Source: Thuidium tamariscinum
Taxonomy: Eukaryota > Streptophyta > Bryopsida > Hypnales > Thuidiaceae
DNA length: 64,000 bases
Assembly (NCBI GenBank): GCA_947034885.2
Contig: OX344750.2
Coordinates: forward strand, 9,024,553 to 9,088,552
Direction: 5' to 3'
Shown: in pieces, positions 42,429-56,411 of the stretch
Layout: each line of letters starts with the position of its first letter
Numbering within the stretch: position 1 is the stretch's first letter
The notes under the pieces: generated by a model
Database searches by the model: none
What the model was told of the DNA's origin: nothing
The model's input: only the letters and a program-made list of their open reading frames with translations
Made by a program: the position numbers and the translations under genes

Positions 42429-44928
42429 AACACTGGCGATGCTGTGGAGTATTGTACATATCCTGGTGGAAGAATCTTGGGTCATCACTAGGTGGTTTGT
42501 ATCTTTGGGGGCTTACTTGAGACCCGGTTTTTCTTTTTGAGCCATTGCATTTTGTGAAGGTAGGATGAAGTGTGGGGACATCTCTCCTTGATCAAAACGT
42601 GCTCTTGCCTTGGTTACATTAGGTAAAATTTTAAGTGATTGACTTAGTTTCATTGAAAGTCGGTTGGTTTACTCAATGGAAACGGTTTGATTTTGGAAAG
42701 TAGTGTAGATGTTGTGTGTAGGAGTCATTTGGTGCAGCTCTCTTTGTGTAGGTGGTCATTACTAAATGACCTCAAACTTGAACTTAAATATAATGCTGTT
42801 CGGGCTAAATTTGTGCATTAACTTCTAGTCTTTCATTCATTCATCTATCTTGCCCTTACTGCTTTTTTTAATCACTTAAATTCGGTTGAGTTCATGCAAG
42901 CAACTACGGATCAGTTTTCTTCCTTGCCTCGTGTATTGCCCTCGAGTGATGGGCACCTATTGCACCCTTTAAGTTTCTGACCTGTTTGGGAGGGGGCGAC
43001 AATATAGCAAGAATCTTTCGAACATGGTGGAATTGTGAAGTTTGCTGAGTGCTGACGGAAAATGTAACTGTACAGAACGGATGCTTATGATTTACCATTG
43101 AAATTGGGAGAAAATAGAGAAGGAAGTCGGTGGACAGTAAGTTAGAGTGTGCACAGGACAGGACAAGGAATGTTGAAATACTCAGCTATAGCTAGTGTAA
43201 ATGGCAATGACATAGTGAGATAGACAAGCTTTGAACTCAAAAAGATGCACTTGAAGTAACTAGGATGCTGAAAATAACATGAAAATATCACGTCTGATAA
43301 TATTCACATATAGAATCTTTTTCTTCCACTATACATAAAGTTGTAGGTGTTGCATTTTTCATTGATTGGAGTGCACAAGTAGTGTTTATAGAGGTTTTTC
43401 TAATGGAGTTTTGCTATGACTTTGATTGCTTTGGAAATTAACTTTATTTGTTTAGAACTATAATGCCAATTTGGATATGGGTGATTGGAAGAAATAAGGT
43501 AGGAGGTCCATAAAGCGACAGTCTAAGTGCTGAAGTTGAATTTGGGGGAGGGAAAACATCTTCAAATATTTTTCAATAAATTTTATTTGAAAGACAAGAG
43601 GAAATGACATCCAACTTAAGTTGTTTCATATTTTTGGAGCTTTGTGGAATTAGTTATGAAATTTTGAAGTTAAAAGCCATAAGGCTTTGAAAGCAACCAC
43701 CACGTAGAATGTACACATTTTATACATTTTGGAATATTGCAGAAAGTGAAATGTACTTCTGAGACATGTTTGGTTCTAAATGCCCTGTCGGAGTTTGAGC
43801 CTCCTACCTTCATGTTTTTGGCTTAGAAATATAGTTTTAGGCCACAAGACTAGCAGTACTATGTGATACTATTAGTACCATGTGTCAAAATGTGCGTGCA
43901 AATTTAAACCTTCAGTTCAAGGTGCTTGTAGATTTGAACCATCAATTTAGTATTATACAATATTATAGACTATTACGAAGTAATACAGAGGCCAGTGATA
44001 GCAGAAAATAGCAAAAAAGGAATTTGTGGACCTTTTCATTTTTAGTAATTCAAAAGAAATTCAAAAAATTATTTTTAAGAAAAATTCATTTTTCTAAACA
44101 ACATTAGAATGAAGAAAAAAGGAAATTTTTCCCTCTTTGTAGCCAGTACACAAAGGAAGGTCACTTTGCCCCCATGTACACAACAAAGATGTTGTTATTT
44201 TCATAAAATTCATAGTCAATCCATGTTAGTAGACCTCCAATTTGTCCGATTTGTAGCTTCAAATTTGGATTTTCAAGTCAAAAATAGGACTAAAACCTCC
44301 AAAATGGCTGAAGTAGATATCCAATTGGAGGCAAGTTAAAAAATAGTAGACTAATTTGAAATTAAAAAACAAAACAAAAACTCCTTAACATTTGAAACTT
44401 TTGCATGTACCTTCATTCCAAATTTCAAGACAAAAGAACAAAAGATGAAAAAGTTATGAGCAAAAAACTACCTATTAGAGGTCAAGGGGACAAAAAAAGG
44501 ATAAGTGTTTCTTGCAATCATCTACATGCAATATTTCTTTGTGGCACTTTTTTCTTTGAAAGATTGTATGCCATCATGACCATCTTTTTGCCCCATCCCT
44601 CCTAAATGTACTTAGCACCAAATGTTGCAGGTTACCTAATGTTTATGCATTAGGAGATGGTAACACATACCTCTTTTTTTCACATCTTTCCAAGTATTGC
44701 ATTATATAGTAACAATCTAATATGGTCTTATAGGTTTGCCCTTATCTCTAACATATAAGTGTATTATCTAGATTTAACTATAATTCCTCATTAAAAACAT
44801 CATTGAATTCTATTACTGATTTCATATCAATATTCCTTCAAATTGCCAAATTTGTGTGATTTACTAGTGTTAGAAACTACTTTCTCATCACTTGGAACAT
44901 AACCCTAGAAGGACATTGTAGGCAATTT
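42429..44928. other. Intergenic, AT-rich, no gene seen
   Basis: The first few hundred bases are likely 3' UTR of the GTPase-like gene. The rest is AT-rich with only short, domain-free frames. Confidence 0.5.
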
Positions 44929-45417
44929 CACTACAAGGGAAAGGGGTGTTTTAAGTATAGTCCTAGAGATAACATTTTAAGTAATGACCTTTTTAGGAGA
45001 CTTTAAGTAAGAAATAAGTGTCTTTCTAGTAAAATTTTACTAGAAAGACATTAGAGGAGATTCGAGGGCAATAGGAGACTGTGAAAGCCCTGTTCCCCGA
45101 ATTGTTCCCGATCAATAATTAATTTTTTTTTTTTTTTCAAAAAAAAAAAAGTTCGTCCTGAAATGCAAAAAGAAGTCCAAAAAAAAATTTTGCAAAAAAA
45201 ATCGGTGACGTGGCACACTCTCAACCACGTCAGCAGAGGACAGTTCCGCATTCTAGCAACAAATTCCTGCGTTCACAGCTTCGGGAACTCACAGTCTCCC
45301 GTTGCCCTCGAATCTCCTCTAATGCACTTATTTCTTACTTAAAGTCTCCTAAAAAGGTCATTACCTTAAAATGTTATCTCTGGGACTATACTTAAAACAC
45401 CCCTTCTTCTTGTAGTG
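44929..45417. mobile_element. CACTA-type MITE, 489 bp, TTT target duplication
   Basis: The left end CACTACAAGGGAAAGGGGTG and right end read inward CACTACAAGAAGAAGGGGTG are TIRs of the CACTA (En/Spm) class. TTT flanks both sides (44926-44928 and 45418-45420). Arms of about 150 bp continue inverted (for example GTCTCCTAAAAAGGTCATTA on the right). There is no transposase, so it is non-autonomous. Confidence 0.9.
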
Positions 45418-48400
45418 TTTGTATTGTAGAGATGGTCAACTTGCCTTCATGTATATTGAAGAATGGATGATTTTCATCCAATTTTTGGATGCGCAATTCA
45501 AAGGGACAATATAGTAATCATTGTATTTCAAGAATTTGAATTTTTTTCCAACAAGATTGATTTTGACATTCCAAAACAATTTTTTTGTTTATAAGTAAAA
45601 ATAACAAAATGAAGCATCTAAACTATAGTTTCTACTCTATTTGAAAACCTTGAAAAATTTCTAAATGAAGTTTGAAATTGAAAACCTATAACCACATTTC
45701 TAAGTATGAAGTGACATGGAATTTTTGTTAGAACACAATATTCTACACTATAATTTACTTCTATTCTAAAAACTTTTACTTTGAAATACAATTTCTATTT
45801 TCTATGCATTTTTTTCTTCTAATCTTTGAAATTTTCCCAAAAAAATTTGAAAATTTCATGACAAGTATTGCATGAAATTCATTTGTAAAAAACAAAAACA
45901 AAAATATTCACTCATAAATACCAAAAGAAATGGAAGACACAAAGAGAGTGATTTCGAAGTTTGACTACATGGTCATAGACTCCATCCTTTAAAGGTTAAA
46001 GGATTAAACATTTGAATGAGTATGGATGGAGTGTCAAATGTCCAATAGAGTCTTCACTATTCATGCTCAAAATTTTTACTAGTAGAGTCTTTACCACAAT
46101 TTTTTATTTACTCATAGATGCATTTTTCTTAAAATTTAAAGTTAGAAATATTTCTATTAGTTTATTAAAATATTAGAATTCAAACATATGTACAATATTA
46201 GATATGATGAATGCATGCAACTTTTGACATGTCATAAATATCTTCATTTTATTGATTCATAAAAAAAAACATTAAAAACTTTAGATTTTAACATTTTAAT
46301 ATATTTTAGTTGGCTTACTTTTAAAAATTGATGAAAAATATTTAATTTCATTTCTTATATAATCATTATAAATGAAAATTCAAGGTTGTTTTAAACAATA
46401 TATTATACCCATTTCTAAAGAGAGTACTGACATACTTGTAATTCCTAATGTGAAAATATATACATATTATTTTTTATTTTCAAAATCAAAATCTATAATT
46501 AATCTTACTTGTCTTATGAAAATTGTGTCATATGATTAAGAAAAGAATAACAACGTAGATTTACAATCCCAATAGGAATTGCATCTAGGTGATTATTGAT
46601 TGGGTGAATACTTTCTTTAATTGAATGTTTAGTTTTGTTCAAAACACTCAATCTTTTATGAATTAAGGTAGTTACACCTAAAATTTGTTACTTTCCAAAT
46701 AAGATCATGCATTTTAACCCTAGAGTGCTTCTTAGTAGAACAATCTCAATTGTTGATTGCTATAAAGAATGGAAAGTATTTCTTGCAATGACTCTAGTAT
46801 AAAGCAAAAGTATATTATTGGCATAATGTATGATCCATGTTTTTGTTGGCTTCAATATTTTGTCCCAAAATAATCACTCTACTGCACTTGTGACATTGCT
46901 TACGACAATTTGTTTAATTTGGCTTTCTATTGCTATCTAGGACCAACAAAACAACTCCAAGTAGTAGTTCTCCCTCCAATTCATGCAATCATCAATTAAA
47001 AAACAAATGAAAGGATTTGAATGTTTGTTCTTATTTATTGCATCTCTTTGAGTATTTTCCAACTGAAGGAGATGAGTTTGAGGAGGCAAAATAGTGTTCC
47101 ACACATTGTCATTGGCTTGTACAAAATGCCCATAAAATGACAACCTCACACTGAACAATTAAATGTCTAATGGTACTCTTTGGAAATGTCCAATTAAATT
47201 CCACTTTTTTATACTTCCAAATTATACTTTGAAAAGAGATCCAAAAGAACAAGTTTTTAGGACACTAAAAGTGCACCAAACTCTACTAGTAGCTCAAAAT
47301 CAATCTTTAAAATGTTATATTTAGCCATAATCTAAAACATTTTGTCCAACAAGGTCATTTGAAGAATAAAGTAGTGATAAATAGTAAATCATGAACAAAA
47401 AACTTTAAAGAATTGGTCATTTGTGAAGACTTGATGGTGGTCAAATTTATTTGAAAAATGAAGTTGATACCACCTTCAATATTTAGATGTACTTGTAGAT
47501 GGTCCTATTTGCATAGACCTAGAGGATATTAAAAAAATTATTTTTAGATGCCTTTTGGTAGGCTTATGCTCACTTAGTGTGAGAATAAATAACTAGCATT
47601 TCAACTCCAAATCATTCAATTTGAATAAACCAAACATAGTGGAAACCCCTAAACTTCAAAGTATGACAAATTACAGATATTCAATTTTAATTTCTCAAAA
47701 AAATAAAATAAATAAATAAAGGATATCAATACCATCAAGTTAGATAGGTCTTCTAATTATTTCATATTCTTAGGACTTAGAGTTCAAAATTATAGCAAAA
47801 AACGTTAGAGGATTTTTGAGGTGCATAAAAGGCCCCCAAAGATTGACAAACACTCCTATTTAATGAAGAGCAAAACTAGTAGCACAAGTACCTACTTACT
47901 TGTTGCTATCTTGTGTGAAGTACAAGTAAAGACTACAATAGATGACAAACCAACAAGGTATTGTTACCAATTATTAAATTTGGATAGTATAATATTATAT
48001 TGATGGTTGTCAAAGAAGAATCCATTAGAGGAATGGATGTACAATACTATATTATTATCTTAATGGTTGTACAATATAATGTTCATGGTTGGATAGTACT
48101 TGTGTCATCCTCATATCCTAAACCCAAATTTTAAGTGACAAAGCTTCATTATGGTCTCCGTGACCCACCCAATCGAAGCTATTGTCCCGCAAAAGTACAT
48201 CAATATTTTTCTTTCTTCCAATGAGCGGGTATAGGGGAATAATCTTCCTCAAGGACAGTATTTAAATACAAAAACACCCTTCCAACCACCCCTCTTAGAG
48301 GCCCTCTTTAGAGCTCAAAAATCCTCTAGTGCAATGTCACTCCAATTGTAATAGTAAATGGGACATATGTCTCTTGCAATGACCCATCAAGCATTTGAAG

Positions 48401-49092
48401 TCCCCCTTTGCACACTTGAACTATAGATTATAAGGTTTGATTTAGGAATTAGGGAAGGAAATAGAAGACTCTACCTTACTCTTAAATTAATTGGCCATTT
48501 GCAACAATCATTGTGTATGAAAATATCCATTAGTGGAATGAATATGAGCATTCTTCAATTAAATTCTCTAAAAACATTAAAAGTGGTATATCAAACTCTT
48601 TCTATACTAGGTAGCCTTATAAGGTTCATTTTAGATAGAGGAGTAGTCAATTACTAACATTGACAATTGAAAATTATCAAATTCTTTGATGCCAATAGGT
48701 GCATTCTTTGTTTCTAAACTAACCTTTCATGTCATTCATTAGACACATTTAAGGTAGAATCACGCATACTTTAGTACTTAAACAATTTAGGAATACATCA
48801 TGAGGAATATGAGGCTATGCAAATTTTTCCCATCTAGCAAGATAGGAAAAATAGTGATTGTAAATTTTTCATAATTATATTCCCCAAATTGAAATTACTA
48901 TAATTTTTGGAAGCCAAAAAGTGCTTTGAACCCATAGCCAATGTCTAGACTCTTCTAATTTCAATCATTCAAGAGACTATTTAATTTCTTGATTGGTACT
49001 TCTAGTACACTTTATGACACTTTGGGACATGTGTCATAACATCATTAGTTCCAACCTTGAAAATGAGAAAAAAATAAGGTAGCCAATTGATT
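45418..49092. other. AT-rich intergenic region
   Basis: No gene supported. A minus-strand frame at about 47158-46937 (containing CFLIDDCMNW) has a faint resemblance to decayed retroelement sequence but is not assignable. Confidence 0.4.
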
Positions 49093-49465
49093 TCCGATCA
49101 CCTACCTATTTTCAATCTATAGATTGCTTCCTTTCCATAAAATTGTGGTGTAACTCCTCGAGCAATTGTGGCACATTAGGATTAATCATAAGGCTTTCAT
49201 TAATGCAATCATCCCTTGATGGATTTTGCAATCAGCCTATGGTCAGAAATAATAAGGTCTATATTACCATTACAAGTCAAGAAGAATCTTCTACTAAAAA
49301 ATTCATAGTAATTACGCTTTGTGTAATAAAATTCTAGAAAAATATTCTATCCTTCCAAACTCTATTTCTATACATGGGAAAAAATTTGCAATAGAAAAAA
49401 CTGCACTCTAATTATGTGTAATTGCTTAAGTGATTGGAAATAGGTTGGCTACCTTACATCTAAAG
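49093..49465 (+). repeat. Direct repeat of about 370 bp, second copy at 50255-50614
   Basis: Collinear blocks include CTTCTACTAAAAAATTCATA, CAATCAGCCTATGGT versus CAATTAGCCTATAGT, and GGTTGGCTACCTTA versus GGTTTGGCTACCTTA. The copies are diverged, lie about 1.16 kb apart and share orientation. Confidence 0.8.
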
Positions 49466-50254
49466 CTTTGGAAATCTCTTCTAGCCTTGGTTGTAAATAG
49501 GTTCATCCTACAAGTTGGGTATGGGGCTTTGGTGAAGAATAGGTGGTTCTACCTTAGTCATTATAGCATTTGAGGGTTAGTCCTTACAAGGCTATAGAGA
49601 TTCATATTTAAGGTACAAATATTAATTCTTAGAATATAAAGTTAATTGTACTAAAATTTGGCAAGACATAGACCATTGGATTGACAATTCAAAAATTAGC
49701 ATGATTTATTTGGATGTCATTTAAACAATGATTCAAATTGTAACTGTACAAATTCAAACTAGCCACATCTTAGAGATATAAACTACACAGAGGAAAAGAA
49801 AACACAAATAAATATCACTTTTAGATTGAAAGATTATAAAGATTATTGTAACAGTGATAAAATTGCACAAATAATAATTTTTTCATCTTTTTTTCACATG
49901 TCAAATAAAAAAATTGGTCACCAAAAAACTAGAGGTCAAAGGGACTAGTATGCATAACCCAAAACAATTTATGGATTCTCAAGATTTACTCTACAATTTT
50001 CTTAAATGAATTTCTAATGTGATTTTTTTTCTCCAAGATCTAGTGTATTTGAGGTTCATTTCCAAAAGCCCTCAATACTATTGAAAGTCAAGATTACCTT
50101 GTACAAAATCTTAAATAGGAAAACTATAATCAATAATTTTCAAAATCAAATTCTTGATGCAAAAATTAGACTTCAAAAAGAATATTTTTAAGATACAAGC
50201 TACTAAAAATAGAAAATTGATTAGGTTTTAACGTAGCTAACTCATTTCTAATCA

Positions 50255-50614
50255 CTCCTTCCATTCCAATCTGCAGGCTACTTCTTTCTATAAAATTGGG
50301 GTGCAATTTCTAGTCAACACAATTGTAGCACATTATAATTGATTGCAAGGCTCTCAATATTGCAACCAACCCTTAGTCAATTTTGCAATTAGCCTATAGT
50401 TACAAATAGAAAGGTCTATATCACCATTATAGGTCAAAGCAAATCTTCTACTAAAAAATTCATAATAATTTCATTTTGTATAGTATAGTTTTTGAAAAAT
50501 ATACAATCCTCCTATTAAACTCTATTTTTGTATATGGAAAAAAAATTGCATTCAAAAAACCTATTCTCCAAGTACGCATAATTTCTAGGTGGTTTGAAAT
50601 GGTTTGGCTACCTT
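50255..50614 (+). repeat. Second copy of the 370-bp direct repeat
   Basis: Partner of 49093-49465. It could be part of two decayed copies of one retroelement. Confidence 0.8.
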
Positions 50615-51564
50615 ATTAAACCCATAAATGACATAGAGGCCATTTTCTGGTTGATGAACAAGAGAGAATCTCTTTATGTAGGATATAAATGCAACTATTC
50701 ATCCTTAGAATTAAGGGTAGAAAGGGAAGATCTTCTATAGTGCTTTGATTTACAATGAGTGATTTTGGATTTTTTTTTTTAACCATTGATTCCCACAATA
50801 TCAAAATTCATGATTTTCACAGCCACTAGCTCATTATTGAAGGGTTAACTTCAAAGTAAGGTAGAGGTACCTATAACCAATAAATGACATGACAAAGGCT
50901 AGTGTGAGGCAAAACAAATATTTTTATGGGTGTATTGACAAAAATGATGGGACTTGCAAAAAATTTGGTAATTTTATCTCTTGAATTGAAATTACTATGA
51001 ATTTTGAAAGGCAAAAGTTGGAGACAACCTATGACCAACACCTAAAGTCATCCAATTTTGTTCATTCGAGATCTACTTTTCCACTCATTGCTTTTTACTA
51101 TTGTACTTGCTTATGCATCATTAATGTATAGGTTGAAACCTTGAAAAACTACAAAGACATACATTTTGGCGTGACGTTAAATTAGTCCCATGAAGTCCCT
51201 GAGTTTATCATAGGGTAAAGGCTGAATTTTTTAATTTTTTGCATAAATTTTTTTTTTCAAATTTTGAGTTCATATTTGGCATTAGAGACCCCGAAGTAGT
51301 CTAAGGAGGGTCAAATACAACCAAAAAACCCCAAAAAACCCTAAACCCCAAACCTCAATCAACCCCTAGTAAAATGAGTTTTACCCCACCGGAGCCACGT
51401 TCTATCCCTTTGTTGTGCCTATGTGGGACTGATTTAATGTCTTGCTACATTTTGAAGTGAAAATGGAAATCTATTCCAATCTTGGTTGGCAATAGGGTAC
51501 CCTATTTATTGTTAACGGGCCCGGTTAGTAATGGGTATCCCAACCTTAACCCTAAAGCGCGCCA

Positions 51565-51778
51565 ACGTCCATATTTTGGACGATGAATAGAGGGCTTCAA
51601 GGCCCTATTTCATCCAATTAACCTCTCATTTGTCAAATGTAATACTTAAATCTAGAAAAGACAATCTTCTTTAATGATCAAATTCATTAAATTCTGAAAA
51701 ATGATATATCTGTACAAAGTTCTAAGTGAAAATGTGCAAAAATTCGAAAAAGGATTGAGACGCTTAAGGGTTAATGTC
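51565..51778 (+). repeat. Dispersed repeat, partner of 36775-37005
   Basis: Collinear with the interior of the TIR element at 35947-37632. Here it stands without recognisable element ends. Telomere-like CCCTAAACCCCAAACC lies shortly before it, near 51340. Confidence 0.7.
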
Positions 51779-53171
51779 AACACCTAAATTTGGTGCCTCG
51801 GGCTGACTTAGGGTTTAAGACCCACCCAAATCTCCAAACCCTTGCCCATGGATAAGTTCTTTCACCTCCGTCTCCCATTTCAGTGTCACTTTGTGTGGCT
51901 TCAAAACCCTCACCGAGAGAGGCAGTCAGCAGGGCCAAGACAAGTGGCAAGTCCATTCTCATCATGCCCATCACCCCACTACAATCCCACCTGGCACTTG
52001 CCATCTGGCATCCCTCACCCTAGAAGACCCCACGTGGCGCCCTCCCATCCCCCTTCGCACTCCCTGCCAATTGCAATGAGAAACCAGGGGAGAGTGACCG
52101 ACTCCCTCAGTAAACCACGACGCTGCCTTCCAAACACTCGGAAAACAGAAAACGTGAATCACCGGATTGGCTAAGCCCTTGTGTAACTTAGGAGAGGCTG
52201 CAGTTGGGTTTCGCTACTTCGAATAGATTTCCTTGATTAATTAGGTCGTATGATTCCGGCATCCCAGTGCTGTTGTTCTCAATTGGGTGAACGCAAATTT
52301 GTTGCCACAATTGTGACGTCTTCGCTGTATAGCAGCAATCTAGGCAAGTGACGATGCGATATCAATTTTGATGGTTTTGTTACAGACGAGGATCTCCATT
52401 GCGAGCAGCAAACAGTTTCCTGGTTTGGGATTCCTGGTTTGATCGAACGAGTAATTCCTGTGGTAAGCAATTCGCAAATTTTGACAATTTGTAGACATTG
52501 CAGAATTTGCAGAGTGTACGAAATTGGGACAGTATGGAGAATTTGCAGAGTTTTGAAGTGGAGGTGTTTTGTGGGTGGAATTTCGTTTGATTATTTGGGA
52601 GAGGTTTGTAAGTGAGGGTGAAATTGGGTTTTAGGTCGGCGTCATTATTAAGAGGTTTTCTGGAACCGTAATGGCTTTGCAATTGACCTGTAAGTATTGA
52701 ATTATAGCGACTGGGGGGTGAGTCAAATTTTCGCATACGTAATACATCTTATCTTTTGATATTTCTTTTAATTTGGGGGAAATTAAGCTTTAAGTCGTCC
52801 CTCATGATTGTTTAGCTAGGGCATTTGGAGAGCTTCTTTTTATAATATTATACTCCGTATCAATTTTGTGTTCTATATGTGCAATGTTCTTCACTGACAT
52901 CAAAATTTCGTTCCCATTTGACGACTGGTGGGTGATTCAAAGCTTCGCATGCATTTTGTGTTGAGGAAATTCAGCTCTGAAGGACCTGAGTTGCACCTCA
53001 TGATTGTTTAGCTAGGTCATTTGGAGAGCTTCAGTTGTTTTTGTTAGTTTATGAATTTTGATATCATCATACGTTCAATGTTCTTCACTGATTTCAAATT
53101 TCGTCTCCATTTGAATTTGTGGATTCTCACAATCGTTTCACAACCATGAATTCGTGGTCCAGGAGGCGATA
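51779..53171 (+). promoter_or_regulatory. Promoter and leader region of the 53172 gene
   Basis: About 51.78-52.2 kb is GC-richer with a CACGTG G-box at 52031-52036; 52.4-53.1 kb is T-rich and looks like a leader intron. Two near-copies of a CATTTGGAGAGCTTC segment (near 52823 and 53018) sit in it. Confidence 0.4.
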
Positions 53172-56100
53172 ATGGAAGACACGGAGTCTCTCGAAGGAAG
53201 AAGAGGCGTCGTCCATGGCAAGAAGAAGCTGAACCAAACACAACGGAATGTCATCCTGGGTGTCGCAACAGTGGCCGGATTCGGTGTCGTGGGCAAGCTT
53301 CTTTCGGTGCTACAAAAGGAGAAACCGACGCTGCAGAAAGACGAGGACGTCGAGACTCTTGAATCAGTAACCAGGGAAGGGAAAACCCGCAATCTGCCAT
53401 TGCAAGCCCAAGTCCAACGGACCAAGCTCGCCAACCTCGACAACGATGAACCTGATCACGAGATCGTGAACCGCAAACGCAACCCAAACCGCTCAAAATA
53501 CGCGGACTCTTTCTCCGAGATCATCTCCGAAGACGAAATCACGAAAGAAGGCGAGATTTATGTGAGCCAGGATCCAGTGGGACACAGGGATCACAGCTTA
53601 AATCCTAATCCAAAAGAGACTCGCCATGATTCAGGTTCCTTGAAGTCTCGGAAAGGGAAGAAGCAGTTGTCAGTGAGCGAAGGGGGTGGGTTTGTCAACA
53701 TTAAGGGGATGTCACATTCCAAAGCTGCTGAGAATGGAGGCAAGGACCACGAGGATGAGGATGAAGATGAGGATCACCAAGAGCGCGCATCGAATTCTTC
53801 GACAAACCGTGCAAGGTAAGTGCGTGGCCTTGAATTTTTATACGTCACTGTTTGCATGACAGATTTTCAATCGACAGTTGTGTAATCATCGCAGGCTCTT
53901 TCAGAACATTCTAGAGAATTAGTCTTTGAAAAATCGCATGAGAAGGAATCCCTTGACATCTTGCCTCGCAAAGTTGAGCTCAATTTGAATAAGTGAGCTC
54001 CTCGAGGCAATGAACCATTGACTTCACATTTGAGTATGTTGTAGTTCAATTTAGCTTTGATTGGCATGACTTTGACCTAGATGACGCGTAGTTGACATTG
54101 TTCTCGAAAGGTGACATGACACTATTACTCAAGAATGTTACTGTGCGTTGCGTTTAGATACGTTTCACTCTATGTGTTGGACAGAGTTTCTCGTTTGCTG
54201 TGGTTACACAAATGGAGAAAAATGAACTTTTTGTGGTCGGATTGAGGAGAACGAATTGGGCTTTATGGTTTCTTGAGTAGATCGTATGAAGACTTTCTTT
54301 TGCCCAGTTTCATTTATTCTGTGACCAACACACGCAATGTTCTTCACTGATTCTAATCATATAAATTTTGGACCCGTCTGGACTACACTTGTCATAAGAT
54401 GATCAATTGAGTCGGTCATGAATTTTTCAGTCCAAACGGGTTAAACATTTCAAATGCGTGAGTTAACCCGTTTGCAAAAGTTTGATATCCTCGAACGGGT
54501 TAACTCATGCGTTTGAAGATGTCAAACTTGTGCAATGGTGACAACAAGTCATGTCCAACCATAGTTCGTCCCTGTTATAGTGGCATCTGGTTACCTTCAT
54601 CTCGCATTCTGGAGTTCTACATTACTTAGTGGGCACTGGTTCTTAGCTGATGCCTTCTTGCCACTTGGAATCTTTCCATTAAATTTCCATTGACTGCATC
54701 ATTGGTGACGATCGTTAGTTCTGATTTTGCTGCACCAAAACGTATCCTTAGTGACCGTTCCATTGCATTGTTTTGCACCTTCACAGGGGCTAGTATGTTT
54801 TGTGTTGGAGTTGCGCAATGACACTAGTGCCAATGGTCCTCAACGCCATCGATTTCAGAATTTTACTTCAGATAAACATTTTTTTGTTTAAGGTGGCCCA
54901 CTCATTCGTTTTGTTCATTTGATGTCTCTGTACAACTGCTTCTCGACCTGTTTGACATTAAATTTTGCCTTTCTCATTATATCGCGCTTCAGATTTGTAC
55001 ATTTTGCTATTTTCAGGGGTTAAGTAGACGTACCTAATATGGATGAGGCTCTCCAAGTTCGCAGATGATCTATTGTTCACCATAAAGAAGAGCCTGATAC
55101 TTACTACCTGTACAGTAAGGAGTTTGCTAAAAAGGAGTCGGCGAATACAAGCGCCTCTTCGGAGAAATTATATTCGACGCAGGTAAACGAAACCCTAAAT
55201 TATACTCTTCCTACTATTTGTGTGGACTCCCATTTGCTCCTCTACTTCTTTTCCGTGTTATATTATTTCTGCAGCCTTGGAAGCCCTCACCTCATCTTTT
55301 CTATGAGTCTCTTTCCTTGGAGATTGAAAAAATTGAATGCTGAAGACTCCCACCAACTTCACTACAGCAATTAGTGGAATAACTCCTAACGGAATACGAG
55401 GCCGAAAGGTGGTCTCATGCTTGATAATGCGGTTTTGAGTAGGTCATCTAAGGACTCTATTTTGTTCAGTTTTATTTATGTTTTCACCAACATGTGCTGT
55501 GTGTTTCAATGATTGAGCCCCACCTTAATTACATTTTCCACAAAATGATTTTCCAGTCGTGAATTCGTGGTCCTTTAGGGTAAAGCATTGTTTCATAAAA
55601 CTTGTCATGCCTTAGATGTACTAACAGTTTCAGGACATGAAAAGTGCAGAAGAAGCATCGAAGAGCGACGTCCGGAGAGTCGAAAAAGGGGCGCAAGACC
55701 AAGGCAGGTGGAGAGGAGAAAGCTGAAAAGAAGTCAAAAGCCCACGCAGATGTGGGTGCTGACAAAGGAGTTATTTTCGATGAATCAAGTCGTTGGGAGT
55801 CTGTGAATGATTACAAGGTTCTGAAAGCTACAACTTCAAAGCTTCCAACTTCTTCCGAGGCGAGACACAAGTGGGAAGCAGATGGCTCCAACGGCAGTGA
55901 CCATCAAATGAAAGAGTTGAAAAGGGAGAGAGCCGAAACCGAAAAGGCTCAAAGCATATGGGATGGGAAAGTCCGTACAAGGAAGAGGATTACGGAAGGT
56001 TCAGAAGCCTATCTGCAGATAAAATCGTCTGTGGTTTCCTCGGTGTCCGACGCCGAAGAAACTCCAGAGGGGGTCAAAGTGCGTGAGGTTGTGAAGAGGT

Positions 56101-56411
56101 CAACTCTTCTTCCTATTCCTTCAGGTGATGAAAGTGAAGTGCATTCCTCTGTTTACAACGTCCGGGAAACAGAAGAAGGGCTCACAGTCGAAGAAGTGGT
56201 GACAAGAACAAAATTGCTGCCTGCCGAAGGGAATTTCGCATTTTCGGATCAGCAGTTGTTGAAGGGGAATTACAGGAAAAAACTATCACGCCAGCATATG
56301 TTGCGCTTTCTGCCTCTGTTGCTTCAGATTGTTGCAGTTTTGGCAACACTATTCAGCGTCCTTTTCATCCTTTACTCACGGAAAAGGATACCTCTCCCCT
56401 TTTTCTATTAG
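53172..56411 (+). CDS. Charged protein with N-terminal and C-terminal membrane segments, unrecognised
   Basis: Exon 1 is 53172-53815 (ATG 53172, donor GCAAG|GTAAGT, phase 2). It encodes a hydrophobic stretch NVILGVATVAGFGVVGKLL (residues about 27-45) and then a long polar, Asp/Glu/Lys-rich region. The last exon begins at about 55650 after GTGCAG (KKHRRATSGESKKGRKTKAG), contains two related VREVVKRSTLLP / VEEVVTRTKLLP units and ends in a hydrophobic helix (LPLLLQIVAVLATLFSVLFI) plus a basic tail. A likely middle exon ends CAG|GTAAAC at 55182 in phase 0 with the last exon (HHKEEPDTYYLYSKEFAKKE), but the obvious acceptor at 55064 would read a TGA at 55066-55068. So the middle is either mis-modelled or damaged. 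I recognise no family; a membrane-anchored or coiled scaffold is a guess. Confidence 0.6.
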
